A DNA stretch of 42,629 nucleotides, taken from the NCBI RefSeq assembly GCF_938045205.1, contig NZ_CALIMY010000132.1, positions 1 to 42,629 on the forward strand, read 5' to 3'. The notes under the pieces are model-generated. The model was not told the origin of the DNA and ran no database searches. It worked only from the letters and a program-made list of their open reading frames with translations. Of the stretch, positions 16,950 to 26,511 are shown one piece after another. The translations under genes and the position numbers were made by a program. Every line of letters starts with the position of its first letter. Within the stretch, counting starts at the first letter, position 1. This stretch comes from an uncultured Campylobacter sp. (lineage in GTDB: Bacteria; Campylobacterota; Campylobacteria; Campylobacterales; Campylobacteraceae).

Positions 16950-18220
16950 GAATTTTTGCGCAAGCAAGCCCTTTGCGGGCGGAGATTTCAAATATCGCCG
17001 CGGATAAATCGATCTCACACCGCGCGGCGATCTTTTCGCTGCTAGCGGAGGGGATGAGTAAAATTTCAAACTATCTTGAGGCCGAAGATACGCAAAATAC
17101 GTTAAAGATCGTGGAGCTTTTGGGCGCTTGCGTGCAGCGCGTAGAGGGCGAAATTTTAATCACTCCTCCCGCCGCTATCAAAGAGCCTAATGTCCCGCTT
17201 GATTGCGGCAACTCGGGTACGGCAATGCGGCTATTTATGGGCTTTTTGGCGGGACGCGAGGGCTTTTTCGTGCTGTGCGGTGATCGGTATCTAAGCGAGC
17301 GTCCGATGAGGCGCGTTGCGGACCCGCTTTGCAAAGTAGGCGCTAAAATTTACGGACGAGCAGGCGGCGAAAAGGCGCCGATTGCGGTGCTCGGGCAGAA
17401 GCTTGGGTATTTTGAATACGCAAGTAAGATTGCGTCCGCGCAGGTAAAGACCGCTTTGATTTTAGCGGCTCTGCGCGGCAGCGGATGTAAATTTAGCGAG
17501 CCCGAGCTTAGCCGCGATCACAGCGAGCGGATGCTAAAAGCGATGGGCGCGCAAATTTCGCGAAACGGTCTTGCGATCGAAGTTGCGCCCCTTAGCTCGC
17601 CGCTTAAACCGCTTGAAATTTTTATCCCAAACGATCCCAGCTCGGCGTTTTTCTTCGCGGTCGCCGCAGCGATAACCCCGGGCTCGCGCATAGTGCTAAA
17701 AAATATGCTGCTAAACAAAACCCGAATAGAGGCGTATGAAATTTTAAAACGCATGGGAGCCGAGGTTAAATTTAATAAAACGAGCGAATTTTACGAGCAG
17801 ATCGGCGATATAGAGGTCGCTTACGCGCCGCTTCACGCCGTAGAGGTTAGCGAAAATATCTCGTGGCTGATAGATGAAGCGCCTGCGCTTGCGATCGCCT
17901 TTGCCTGCGCAAAGGGAAGTAGCGTGCTTAGAAATGCCGCCGAGCTACGCGTGAAGGAGTGCGACCGCATAAAAGTAACCTGCGAAGGGCTTCGCGCTTG
18001 CGGTATTAAGGCGCGCGAGCTACAGGACGGCTGGCAGATCGAAGGCGGCGAGGCAAACGCGGCGATCATCACGCCGTGCGGTGATCACCGTATCGCAATG
18101 AGTTTTGCGATTTTAGGCCTAAGATCGGGGATGATCATCGAAGATAGCGATTGTATCGCGACGTCGTTTCCAAATTTTGCCGCGATTTTAAGACAGATCG
18201 GAGCCAGCGTTGAAGATTGA
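16946..18220 (+). CDS. aroA: 3-phosphoshikimate 1-carboxyvinyltransferase (EPSP synthase)
   Basis: Joins shikimate 3-phosphate and phosphoenolpyruvate in aromatic amino acid synthesis. Active-site motifs include DKSISHRAAIF, DCGNSGTAMRLFMG, RYLSERPMRR, AQVKTALILAAL, RVKECDRI and GDHRIAMSFAI. At 424 residues it has normal length. It begins in an ATGA overlap with pheT and ends 8 bases inside the ispH frame. The link between phenylalanine-tRNA charging and aromatic synthesis in one operon is conserved in Campylobacter. Confidence 0.97.
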   Translation: MRIFAQASPLRAEISNIAADKSISHRAAIFSLLAEGMSKISNYLEAEDTQNTLKIVELLGACVQRVEGEILITPPAAIKEPNVPLDCGNSGTAMRLFMGFLAGREGFFVLCGDRYLSERPMRRVADPLCKVGAKIYGRAGGEKAPIAVLGQKLGYFEYASKIASAQVKTALILAALRGSGCKFSEPELSRDHSERMLKAMGAQISRNGLAIEVAPLSSPLKPLEIFIPNDPSSAFFFAVAAAITPGSRIVLKNMLLNKTRIEAYEILKRMGAEVKFNKTSEFYEQIGDIEVAYAPLHAVEVSENISWLIDEAPALAIAFACAKGSSVLRNAAELRVKECDRIKVTCEGLRACGIKARELQDGWQIEGGEANAAIITPCGDHRIAMSFAILGLRSGMIIEDSDCIATSFPNFAAILRQIGASVED

Positions 18221-19046
18221 GATGGCTAAAAGCTACGGCTTTTGCTTTGGCGTCAAGCGTGCGATCAAGATCGCAGAAAGCGCCGGCGAGGCCGCTACGA
18301 TTGGTGAACTCATACATAACGCCGAAGAGATCAATAGGCTAAGGCAAAATTTCGGCGTCAAAACCCTGGGGGGCGTTAGCGAGATCAAGGACGAGCAAAA
18401 GCTCATCATCCGCACGCACGGCATCCAAAAGGACGATCTGCAAAACCTAAAAGCGCAAAACAAGCAGCTCATCGACGCTACCTGCCCTTTCGTAACCAAG
18501 CCGCAGCAGATCGTAGAAAAGATGAGCGCGGAGGGCTATGATATCGTAATCTTCGGCGATAAAAATCATCCCGAAGTAAAGGGCGTGAAATCCTACGCCA
18601 AAGGAAGAGTATGCGTAGTGCTGGAGCCCGCGGAGTTACTGCAGATCAAGCTTGGACCTCGCGTCGCGCTCGTTTCGCAGACTACGAAAAAGATAGAAAG
18701 CTTTACTAAAATCGCGGATTTTTTGATGCAACGCGCAAGGGAGCTGAGAATTTTTAATACGATTTGCAATGCGACGCTGGAAAATCAAGAGGCTGTAAAA
18801 AGCCTGTCACAAAAGGCCGACGTGATGATAATCGTAGGCGGGAAAAATTCCTCCAACACCAAGCAGCTTTTTTTAATCTCGCAAAATTTTTGCAAAGACA
18901 GTTATCTTATAGAAAACGAAAGCGAGCTTGAACGCTCGTGGTTTGAAAACAAAAGCCTCTGCGGCATCTCCGCAGGAGCTAGCACTCCCGATTGGATCAT
19001 CAAAAAAGTAGTAGCGAGAATCGAAAGTCTAACGCAGAATTTATAA
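18210..19046 (+). CDS. ispH: 4-hydroxy-3-methylbut-2-enyl diphosphate reductase
   Basis: Last step of the MEP isoprenoid pathway, a [4Fe-4S] enzyme that makes IPP and DMAPP from HMBPP. The three cluster cysteines are present: Cys12 (GFCFGVKRA), Cys92 (ATCPFV) and Cys186 (ICNAT). I take the TTG at 18210 as the start: GGAG lies 8 bases upstream, the start places the first cluster cysteine at residue 12 as usual, and MKIEMAKSYGFCFG matches family N-termini. The alternative ATG at 18222 has only a weak site. 278 residues is normal. Confidence 0.95.
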   Translation: MKIEMAKSYGFCFGVKRAIKIAESAGEAATIGELIHNAEEINRLRQNFGVKTLGGVSEIKDEQKLIIRTHGIQKDDLQNLKAQNKQLIDATCPFVTKPQQIVEKMSAEGYDIVIFGDKNHPEVKGVKSYAKGRVCVVLEPAELLQIKLGPRVALVSQTTKKIESFTKIADFLMQRARELRIFNTICNATLENQEAVKSLSQKADVMIIVGGKNSSNTKQLFLISQNFCKDSYLIENESELERSWFENKSLCGISAGASTPDWIIKKVVARIESLTQNL

Positions 19047-19158
19047 GCCCTCTTATCAAATTTACTCTTAGAAATTTATCAAATCGAAAGCAAATTTTGG
19101 CTAGAATCGCGCATTTTAGTTCTTTTCAAAAAAGCACAAATAAATTTAAAGGAAGCAT

Positions 19159-20826
19159 ATGGCTGAGGTGAACGAGAAGGTTCAAAACCACGCAGAGGAA
19201 GATTTTGCGACATTGTTAGAGGAGTATGACACCGGGAAGTCTCGCGACGAGGTTGTCACAGGTAAGGTTATCGCCCTTAAGGACGGCGAGGTTTTCATAG
19301 ACGTAGGCAGGAAGTCGGAGGGCATTTTGGACGCCGCCGAGGTTAGCGATGAGCAAGGAAACCCGCAGGTTAATGTAGGAGATGACATCAAAGTCGCTAT
19401 TATCGGAAGCAGAGGCGGTCGCCCGGTCGTATCGTATAAAAAGGCTCTAAAGAAGGAAAAAGTAAAGGCATTCATCGACTCCTATGATGAAAACGCAGAG
19501 AATGTCTATGACGTTAAAATTCTATCGTTTAATAAGGGTGGTTTCCTTTGTGCTAACGCAGATGATGTGGAATTTTTTATGCCACGCTCGCAAAGTGCGC
19601 TTAAAAACCCAAATGGCGCCGTCGGTAAAAATTTCAAAGTAAAGATCATTAAGGTCGATAGAGATGAGCAAAGCATCGTCGTATCGCGCAAGAAGCTACT
19701 TGATGAGGATCGCAAAGCAAGCAAAGAGGCGATCGAGAAAGTAATCGCTACCGAGGGCATCATCGAAGGCGTCGTCAAAAAGATCACCACCTACGGTATG
19801 TTCGTAGACGTAGGCGGCGTGGATGGGCTCGTGCACTACAGCGAAATTTCATACAAAGGCCCGGTAAATCCAAGCTCGCTCTACAAAGAGGGCGATAAGG
19901 TTCCGGTTAAAGTTATCAAATACGATAACGATAAAAAGCATCTCTCCCTTTCGATCAAAGAGGCGATGCCAGATCCTTGGAACGAGATTAAAGATAGCCT
20001 GGAAGTGGGCGATACTATCCGCGTAAAAGTAAGCAATATCGAGCCTTACGGCGCATTTGTCGATCTTGGCAATGACATCGAGGGCTTTTTGCATATCAGT
20101 GAAATTTCGTGGGATAAAAATATCAAAAATCCGAAAGATTTCATCAGCGAGGGCGAGGAGCTTGACGTTGAGGTCGTAGAGATCAACCCTAGCGAGCGTA
20201 GATTGCGCGTGAGCCTTAAAAATTTACTCACCAAGCCTTTTGACGAGTTTGTTGCTAAGCATAAAGTGGGCGACGTGCTAAAAGGCAGCGTCACTACGAT
20301 TACAAATTTCGGCGCGTTTGTGAGGATCGACGGCGTAGAGGGGCTTTTGCATAATGAAGACGCTTCGTGGGATCGCGGTGAGAAGTGCAAAAATTTATTC
20401 AAAGTAGGCGACGAGATCGAGGTTAAGATCATCAAGATTGACAAAGACACTCAAAAAATTTCTCTAAACCACAAAGAGCTCGGCGATAGCCCGATTAGTG
20501 AATTTGCCAAGAGTCACAATCAAGGCGATGTCGTAAAAGGCAAGATCCGCGATATTAAAGAGTTTGGAATTTTCGTCGAGCTGGGAGGCGGTATCGACGC
20601 GCTTATTCGCAAGGAAGATCTTGGCAACGTAAGCGTAGATAGCCTAAAAGTGGGCGACGAGATTGAAGCTGCGATCGCCTTCATCGACGAGAAGAAAAAT
20701 AGAATCCGCCTAAGCGTGCGCAGGCTGGCTCATCAGAAGGAGCGCGAGGCGCTAAACGAAATCAATAGCAACGACGACGAGAAGCAAAGCCTAGGGGATC
20801 TAATCAAAGATCAACTAAACAAATAA
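19159..20826 (+). CDS. rpsA: 30S ribosomal protein S1
   Basis: Binds mRNA and helps initiation on structured leaders. Six S1 RNA-binding repeats can be seen, beginning near residues 36, 122, 206, 290, 378 and 462; repeats 3-6 have the clear pattern G(M/A/I)FV plus GL(V/L)H. 555 residues is the expected length. An AAAGGAAG site precedes the ATG. It follows ispH after 112 bases, the usual Campylobacter order, and a GC-rich hairpin follows its stop. Confidence 0.96.
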   Translation: MAEVNEKVQNHAEEDFATLLEEYDTGKSRDEVVTGKVIALKDGEVFIDVGRKSEGILDAAEVSDEQGNPQVNVGDDIKVAIIGSRGGRPVVSYKKALKKEKVKAFIDSYDENAENVYDVKILSFNKGGFLCANADDVEFFMPRSQSALKNPNGAVGKNFKVKIIKVDRDEQSIVVSRKKLLDEDRKASKEAIEKVIATEGIIEGVVKKITTYGMFVDVGGVDGLVHYSEISYKGPVNPSSLYKEGDKVPVKVIKYDNDKKHLSLSIKEAMPDPWNEIKDSLEVGDTIRVKVSNIEPYGAFVDLGNDIEGFLHISEISWDKNIKNPKDFISEGEELDVEVVEINPSERRLRVSLKNLLTKPFDEFVAKHKVGDVLKGSVTTITNFGAFVRIDGVEGLLHNEDASWDRGEKCKNLFKVGDEIEVKIIKIDKDTQKISLNHKELGDSPISEFAKSHNQGDVVKGKIRDIKEFGIFVELGGGIDALIRKEDLGNVSVDSLKVGDEIEAAIAFIDEKKNRIRLSVRRLAHQKEREALNEINSNDDEKQSLGDLIKDQLNK

Positions 20827-20832
20827 TTCCTC

Positions 20833-20856
20833 CCGCAAGGCATCCCCGCCTTGCGG
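20833..20856 (+). terminator. Hairpin after rpsA
   Basis: CCGCAAGGC (20833-20841) pairs perfectly with GCCTTGCGG (20848-20856) around a 6-base loop, directly after the rpsA stop. There is no T run, so it may be a pause, a processing site or a partial terminator before serA. Confidence 0.55.
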
Positions 20857-20880
20857 ACTCACTTCTAAAGGTTAAATTTA

Positions 20881-22458
20881 ATGAAAACTATCATAGTCTG
20901 CGACGCAATCCACAAAATCGGTTTTGATCTGCTTAAGCAGGAATCGGACGTTAAAGTAATCGACGCCACGAACGTGCCCAAGAGCGAGCTATACGGAATT
21001 TTAGGCGATGCGGACGTTGCGATTACCAGAAGCTCTACGGCGGTGGATGAGAAATTTCTAAATGCCGGCACCAAGCTAAAAGCGATCGTGCGTGCGGGTG
21101 TGGGCGTAGATAACTGCGACATCGACGGTTGCTCCAAGCGCGGTATTATTTTGATGAACGTACCTACGGCAAACACCATCGCCGCGGTCGAAATGACCAT
21201 GTGCCATCTGCTGAATGCGGCGCGCAAATATGTAAATTCCTGCAACGATCTGAAAATTAATAGAATTTGGAAGCGCGAGAAGTGGTACGGCACCGAGCTT
21301 TATAAAAAGAGCCTCGGTATCATCGGCTTTGGAAACATCGGCTCGCGCGTGGGGGCGCGCGCGCTTGCGTTCGGGATGAACGTCATCGCCTATGATCCGT
21401 ATATCGAGCCTGAGAAGGCCACGAAGCTCGGAGTAAAATATACGAAAAATTTCGATGAAATTTTATCTTGCGACTTCATCACGATCCATACGCCGAAAAA
21501 TCAAGAGACGATAAATATGGTAGGCGAGCCGCAAATAGCGAAGATGAAAGACGGCGTGCGCCTAATAAACTGCGCTAGAGGCGGACTTTACAACGAAAAG
21601 GCGCTCGCAAACAATCTGCGCAGCGGCAAGATCGCATATCTCGGCATCGACGTTTTCGACAAAGAGCCTGCGACCGATCACGAGCTTTTGGATATCGAAA
21701 ATTTAAGCGCGACTCCGCATCTTGGAGCAAATACGCTCGAATCGCAAAGCAATATCGCCCGAGAAGCCGCAGAGCAGGCGATCAGCGCCGCGCGCGGCTT
21801 AAACTATCCAAACGCTTTAAATTTGCCGCTTAAACTTGAAGATCTGCCGCGCGGTATCGAGCCGTATATAAATTTGGTCTCCAAAATGGCCTATCTTGCG
21901 GCGCAGATCAACAAGGGCCCGATCAAATCGATCACTATCGAGGGCAGCGGCGAGGTGGTGCAGTATCTAAAATCGATGCTCGTTTTTGCTATCGTAGGCG
22001 CGCTGCACGATTCTTTGGGCGATTCGCTAAATTACGTCAACGCTAAATTTCTTGCGGATGAAAAGGGTATCGAGACGAGCTTCGGCGAGCTTGCGCGCAG
22101 CGTTTATAAAAGCGAGATCGCGGTTAAGGTTACGACCGACGAGGCGATCTCAAACGTTGCGGGCACGGTCTTTGACGGAAGCGAGGAGCGCATCGTAAAT
22201 ATCGGCGGATTTAAGACCGATTTTAAGCCGAAAGGCAAGATGATAATATTCAAAAACACCGATGTGCCAGGCGTTATCAAATCCGTAAGCACGATCCTAG
22301 CCGACGAGAACATCAATATCGCGGATTTTCGCTTAGGCAGAGGCGAGGAGGGGGATGCTTTGGCGGTCATTTTGGTCGATTCCGAAGTGCAAAAAAGCAC
22401 GCTCGATAAACTAGCGGCTCTACCAACTTGCCTAATGGTGCGCTACGCGGCGCTTTAA
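20881..22458 (+). CDS. serA: D-3-phosphoglycerate dehydrogenase
   Basis: First step of serine synthesis, oxidising 3-phosphoglycerate with NAD+. The NAD-binding motif GFGNIGSRVG (149-158) and catalytic residues Arg233 (CARGG), Glu262 (DKEPA) and His280 (TPHLGANT) are present. An intervening domain and a C-terminal ACT domain (IIFKNTDVPGVIKSVSTIL) suggest serine feedback control, as in other long-form enzymes. 525 residues is normal for this form. A strong hairpin terminator follows. Confidence 0.97.
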   Translation: MKTIIVCDAIHKIGFDLLKQESDVKVIDATNVPKSELYGILGDADVAITRSSTAVDEKFLNAGTKLKAIVRAGVGVDNCDIDGCSKRGIILMNVPTANTIAAVEMTMCHLLNAARKYVNSCNDLKINRIWKREKWYGTELYKKSLGIIGFGNIGSRVGARALAFGMNVIAYDPYIEPEKATKLGVKYTKNFDEILSCDFITIHTPKNQETINMVGEPQIAKMKDGVRLINCARGGLYNEKALANNLRSGKIAYLGIDVFDKEPATDHELLDIENLSATPHLGANTLESQSNIAREAAEQAISAARGLNYPNALNLPLKLEDLPRGIEPYINLVSKMAYLAAQINKGPIKSITIEGSGEVVQYLKSMLVFAIVGALHDSLGDSLNYVNAKFLADEKGIETSFGELARSVYKSEIAVKVTTDEAISNVAGTVFDGSEERIVNIGGFKTDFKPKGKMIIFKNTDVPGVIKSVSTILADENINIADFRLGRGEEGDALAVILVDSEVQKSTLDKLAALPTCLMVRYAAL

Positions 22459-22473
22459 TCCTTTTCCGCTTAG

Positions 22474-22498
22474 GAGGCGGAATTTTAAATTTCGCCTC
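22474..22498 (+). terminator. Terminator after serA
   Basis: GAGGCGGAATTT and AAATTTCGCCTC form a 12-bp stem (one G-T pair) with almost no loop at the centre, 15 bases after the serA stop. A weakly T-rich stretch follows. Confidence 0.6.
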
Positions 22499-22651
22499 AT
22501 ACAATTCTTTATAATTTAAATTTACAATCCAGCCTACGACGGCGTTTGATGAGGCAACGCGGGAACGCGCGGCAAGGATTTTAGCGAACTTGAGTACGTG
22601 CAGAGCTAGCGCTTGAGGTACGTTGCGGCTGCGTCCTGGCAGATACCTTTT

Positions 22652-22681
22652 AGCGTGCGGCTTTTGTAAGCGCCGCACGCT
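22652..22681. repeat. Perfect GC-rich inverted repeat (hairpin)
   Basis: AGCGTGCGGC and GCCGCACGCT flank a 10-base loop; A+T-rich DNA follows on the right. It may end a short transcript or be part of a dispersed structured element. Confidence 0.6.
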
Positions 22682-23000
22682 TTAAATTTAACTCTCATCG
22701 CGGTTTTGTTTTTAAATTTAAATTTCGTCCTTGCGGATCTACTTTTAAATTTCATCATCGCGGGCGCCGCCGATTAAATTTCGTCGCTATGCGAGTTTGG
22801 CACTAAAAGCTAGAGGCTGCGATACGAGACGCGGTCAAATTTTATTTTGAGCATGAAGCGCTAAGCAAGAGTCGCTTCCAGGAAGCATCGGAGCGTTAAA
22901 TTTTATTTATAAGACAACGGCAAGGCGTTTTTGCTTCAAATTTATGCGCGATAGGTACTTTCATCTCTAATCGTATCGCCGTTTAAATTTTGGGCAACCA

Positions 23001-23076
23001 CCGAGCGATTTTATTGCTGATTAAATTTAGGACGGCTGCCGAGAGATTGCGCCGCTGATTAAATTTTACGGTTTTG
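23001..23076. repeat. Imperfect tandem repeat, 38-base unit
   Basis: Two neighbouring copies begin CCGAGCGATT (23001) and CCGAGAGATT (23039), each containing GCTGATTAAATTT at the same offset. A shorter third copy begins with CCGAAATTATG at 23077. The function is not known. Confidence 0.5.
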
Positions 23077-23134
23077 CCGAAATTATGCTTCGCCGGAAAA
23101 CTCCGTCTAGCCTAAAATGAGCAGGTACAAAATT

Positions 23135-24103
23135 TCAGCTGTAATGCGTCCTGCTAATTTGTGGTCCTAGTGTCTCGATTAGGCTTAAAATTTTGCGGAT
23201 CTGCGTTTGGTATTCGCGCGCGAGCTCTATGCTAGCAGGCCTATCAAAAAGAGTAGTTTCAAAAAGATCGGGCACACCGTTTAAAAATAGATATAAACGC
23301 TCATCCATAAATACCGCGCTCAAGCTAAACTCGCCGCTCGTTTCGCGATTTATTTCGCGCAGGCGCTCCATAAACGCGGGCGTTAGCAGATAGCGCGCTT
23401 CTACTTTGTCATCCGCAAACACGCGAAAATCGCGCATAAAATCCACATCGTCCATCATCTCTTTTTCGCCGAAGATCTTGGCGTTTAGCTCCCTGCTTAC
23501 CACTATCGTTTTGCCCGAGGTTTTTTTCGCGAGCTCGCAGATCAGTACGTTGCCGTCAAAGTCCATATAGTTATCGTAGAATATTTTGATCAACATAATC
23601 GCCGCTATGAGCGGATTATCCGTTTTCATGTAAAACCTGCTATTGCTATGTACCTCGCTGAGGCTAAATTTAATCCCGCAGTACACGCCCGTAATCCGAT
23701 CCTCGCTTTTGATCCTAGATTTCCTATAAATTCTAAATTTTTGAAATTCCTCTTCTTGCATACCGGTATATGGATCATATTTTAAACCAGCATCTATATC
23801 GTTTATTACGGCGCGGACGAATATCTCTTTGTAAAATTTGTAGTAGCGAATTTCTGCTTCAGTTTCTTGACCGGCACAATGAAGAAGAAATATCCAAAAG
23901 ATCTGAAAAAGGATCAAGACGCTCGAAAATTCGGCAATTTTTATTAGAGGAGTGTCTGCTTTAACGCCGTTTAGAAACACTAATACGAACAGGACCGCAA
24001 AAAAGGCGGCTATACTGAGGTGGTAATATCTATTAAAAACTCTAGCGCACGCTTTTTGCTCGATTAAAGTCTGTGAAATAGCATCTTGCAAAGAAGGCGA
24101 CAT
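23135..24103 (-). CDS. DUF3137-type membrane protein
   Basis: Function unknown. Two hydrophobic segments (about 29-46 and 57-75) are followed by a soluble region with DRITGVYCGIKFSLSEVH, which resembles the DUF3137 signature, and later GNVLICELAKKTSGKTIVV and RDFRVFADDKVEARYLL. Topology suggests two membrane passes with a large cytoplasmic domain. 322 residues. AAGGAT precedes the ATG and a TACAAT -10 lies upstream. It is convergent with serA and not part of an obvious operon. Confidence 0.7.
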   Translation of the reverse strand: MSPSLQDAISQTLIEQKACARVFNRYYHLSIAAFFAVLFVLVFLNGVKADTPLIKIAEFSSVLILFQIFWIFLLHCAGQETEAEIRYYKFYKEIFVRAVINDIDAGLKYDPYTGMQEEEFQKFRIYRKSRIKSEDRITGVYCGIKFSLSEVHSNSRFYMKTDNPLIAAIMLIKIFYDNYMDFDGNVLICELAKKTSGKTIVVSRELNAKIFGEKEMMDDVDFMRDFRVFADDKVEARYLLTPAFMERLREINRETSGEFSLSAVFMDERLYLFLNGVPDLFETTLFDRPASIELAREYQTQIRKILSLIETLGPQISRTHYS

Positions 24104-24131
24104 ATCTATCCTTGAGAAAAATTTCGCCCGT

Positions 24132-24137
24132 ATTGTA
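24132..24137 (-). promoter_or_regulatory. -10 element for the DUF3137 gene
   Basis: TACAAT on the - strand (ATTGTA on the + strand), 29 bases before the ATG at 24103. Confidence 0.35.
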
Positions 24138-24345
24138 GCAAAATTTAGCGGAATTCATAAAGAGCGAATTTCGCCTCATAATTAAATAGTCGAGATCGGA
24201 GCTTAATTTATGCAGTCCGTGCGGCGCAAATTTTAAAATCTTACTATTCTGAAAACAATTCGCACCGGATTTAAAATTTAACGTATCGCATAAACTTTAT
24301 ATTTCACGCGAGCCGCTTTTTAAAATTTGCATTAAAACCTTGCGA

Positions 24346-26508
24346 TTACAGTATCCTGAGGGTGTCTGAGATGAAATACATAAAAATCCCGAGCCCGAAC
24401 ATCACGAAAAGCCCCGCAAATTCTATATAAAGCTTCAGGCTTACGAGCCGCTTCGAGCTTAGTTCGTTTGCTTTCGCGCCGAAAAGCGCGGCTAAAAATA
24501 TCACGACGCTCATTCCAAAACCGATGAAAAGCGCACTCGCGACGCTAAGCGCGAAGCTTCCGAGGCTGAAGGCAAGCACGAAAATAAGGATCGTGCCGGG
24601 GCAAGGCACGAGCGCCGCCGCAAGCGCGATAAGCCACTCCCGCCCTTTCTCGCCGCCGCCAGTTGCGCCATTTTGCAGCGAGCGAGACGAGGTTTGGTTT
24701 TTTAAATTTATAGAATTTAAGACCTTTTCTTGCTCGTTTTGGCTAGGCGAGTTTTCTTCTAGGCTTGCGGTTAAATTTGAATTCGAATTTAGCTCTGCCG
24801 TTGCGGCGCCTAAATTTTGAGTATCTAAATACTGTGCGGATTCGCCGCTAGGGGTTTTAAATTTAGAAAATTTATAGCTCTTTGACGCTGCGTAAGCGGA
24901 ATTCCCGGCGTTTGCAAACGCCGTATTTTTTAAGCTGACGTCCGTCTCTGCGGTATTTGCGGCGGAAGCGCAAGCAGCGCAGGAGCAGCCCGCATCGTGG
25001 TGGGCGCCCGATCTTACGCGGCGAGCTTTGTCGTAGATGATGAGCGCGGTTATGACGATGATCAGAAGCGCCGAAATTTTCGTTGTGATTGAGGCAGAGT
25101 TCGTGGAGACGAGCCCTGCGACGTTTTGCAGCACGAACATGCTCGCGCTTACCAAAACGAGCGCTCCTAGGACGTGTAGAAGCCCGATTTTGAGGGCAAA
25201 TCCAAAGGCCTTGACGTAGCTGCCGCCATGGGCTAAGAAATAGCTCGCCGTTAGCAGCTTCGCGTGCCCAGGACCCGCCGCGTGGAAAAAGCCGTATATG
25301 AAAGAAAGCGCCAAGACCCATAGGATGGTGCTCGCGCTTGCATGCTCGCTGCTTGCGCGAAACGCCGTTTTGAGGCTTTTCATAAAATCCATCGTCTTTT
25401 GCGCGACAAATCCCAGCGAGACCTCTTTGTGCTGCTCGCTTGAAATCTCGTCGCTGTCGGATGTGGCGCCGTTTTTGCTAGCGCTATTTTGCGCTAAATT
25501 TAAAGAACTCTCCTCGGGCGGAGTCGCAAAATTTTGCGTAGAATGCGCGGAATTTAAAGAATTGTCTCGGATCGCAGCAAAATTTTCGCCCGCGCCTTTA
25601 TCTTCAGGCGCCGCAGAATTTGCAGGGCCACCTTTTGCCTGCACGTCCTTTTTTGCGGCTTTATTAATCTGCGCGATGGTATCCGAAGCGGCTATATTTT
25701 TTTGCGCCTCTGCTGCAGCTTCCGAAACGATGTCGCCGACGGATCTTTGGTTTGATCTGCGTGCTGAGCTGGAATTCGGTTTAGCTTGGCCGCCTTGCGC
25801 AAGTTTATCCTCTGAGCCCGCAAGACTCTGCTCGCTAGATGCAAGACCATCCTGCGCTAAATCGGAGTTCGGCGCGCTTGAAATAGGCGGTTTTTTATCT
25901 GCGATCTTTGGCTTTTCGCCGCTAAATTCTATAAAAGTGGTGGCTAAATTTGAATTAGGCTTCGCTACAAAGCCCTCGCCTAGATTAATGGGCTTGTCGT
26001 CAAGCATTTTGAAATTGAAAAATCCCTGATCGTCGTTAATGGAAATTTTAAGAACGCGGCCGTTTCGCAGCTCGAAGCCGACCTTTTGATCGAACTCAAA
26101 CTCAAGCCTGCCCTTTTTAATAAGGCTTTTTGCGTTTTTAAAATTTCCCTTGATCTGCGTGCCTACGAGGTTGCTAAGTGCGGGCTTTGCGTTTTTTGGC
26201 GCTTGATCGTAAAATTCCGCCTCGCAAAGGTAGCTTTTGGGGGTTAGATAGTCAGTCATCGCCTTAGTTATCTCGGCAAGCTCGCTATTTTCAAGCTTGC
26301 CGTTGGAATTTATATCGTAGGTCTGCATTATAACGTCGGTGAAATTTTGAGAGAAGAGCCACGAAAAGTGCAGGCTCACGATCTTGCCGTCTTGCGCGAC
26401 GGGGGTAATGCTAACGTGCGCAGTGGGCGTGTATAAGGCGCACAGAGCGCACGCAAATATCCGCGAGCTAAAGATCGCGGATAAAAGTAAAATTTTAATA
26501 AATTTCAT
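24346..26508 (-). CDS. DUF1007-NicO/RcnA-like fusion metal transporter
   Basis: A signal peptide (about 1-20) precedes a DUF1007 domain (about 20-195) with an EF-hand-like DINSNGKLENSEL. A long low-complexity linker (about 200-370) is rich in Ala, Ser, Asn and Gln. The NicO part follows: FIYGFFHAAGPGHAKLL (about 404-420), a membrane region, a second linker from about 500 that starts with GAHHDAGCSCAAC, and then ALVPCPGTILIFVLAFSLG with further membrane segments. NicO/RcnA proteins move Ni2+ or Co2+, usually outward. The His/Cys cluster could bind metal. I place the start at the ATG (26508); a TTG at 26511 in the same frame is possible. It follows the znuA stop by 3 bases, so the pair is one operon. 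Confidence 0.82.
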   Translation of the reverse strand: MKFIKILLLSAIFSSRIFACALCALYTPTAHVSITPVAQDGKIVSLHFSWLFSQNFTDVIMQTYDINSNGKLENSELAEITKAMTDYLTPKSYLCEAEFYDQAPKNAKPALSNLVGTQIKGNFKNAKSLIKKGRLEFEFDQKVGFELRNGRVLKISINDDQGFFNFKMLDDKPINLGEGFVAKPNSNLATTFIEFSGEKPKIADKKPPISSAPNSDLAQDGLASSEQSLAGSEDKLAQGGQAKPNSSSARRSNQRSVGDIVSEAAAEAQKNIAASDTIAQINKAAKKDVQAKGGPANSAAPEDKGAGENFAAIRDNSLNSAHSTQNFATPPEESSLNLAQNSASKNGATSDSDEISSEQHKEVSLGFVAQKTMDFMKSLKTAFRASSEHASASTILWVLALSFIYGFFHAAGPGHAKLLTASYFLAHGGSYVKAFGFALKIGLLHVLGALVLVSASMFVLQNVAGLVSTNSASITTKISALLIIVITALIIYDKARRVRSGAHHDAGCSCAACASAANTAETDVSLKNTAFANAGNSAYAASKSYKFSKFKTPSGESAQYLDTQNLGAATAELNSNSNLTASLEENSPSQNEQEKVLNSINLKNQTSSRSLQNGATGGGEKGREWLIALAAALVPCPGTILIFVLAFSLGSFALSVASALFIGFGMSVVIFLAALFGAKANELSSKRLVSLKLYIEFAGLFVMFGLGIFMYFISDTLRIL

Positions 26509-26511
26509 CAA

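Larger units (their letters stand above)
22459..23134. other. Gene-free region with structured GC-rich element and short repeats
   Basis: 676 bases between convergent serA and the DUF3137 gene. 22540-22690 is clearly richer in GC than its surroundings and rich in inverted repeats: CGCG-GGAA-CGCG (22558-22669 region start, at 22558-22569) and a perfect 10-bp stem AGCGTGCGGC (22652-22661) with GCCGCACGCT (22672-22681). TTGAG followed by ACGT occurs twice within it. Further right are imperfect 38-base repeats. I see no gene. Confidence 0.5.

Noticed and set aside
22367..22678. 103-codon - strand frame after serA
   Set aside because: Half of it is antisense to serA and the other half lies in the structured element; no start signal or known family.
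24872..26029. Open frames of 149 and 243 codons overlapping the NicO fusion gene
   Set aside because: They run through the low-complexity linker of the real gene and show no domain of their own.
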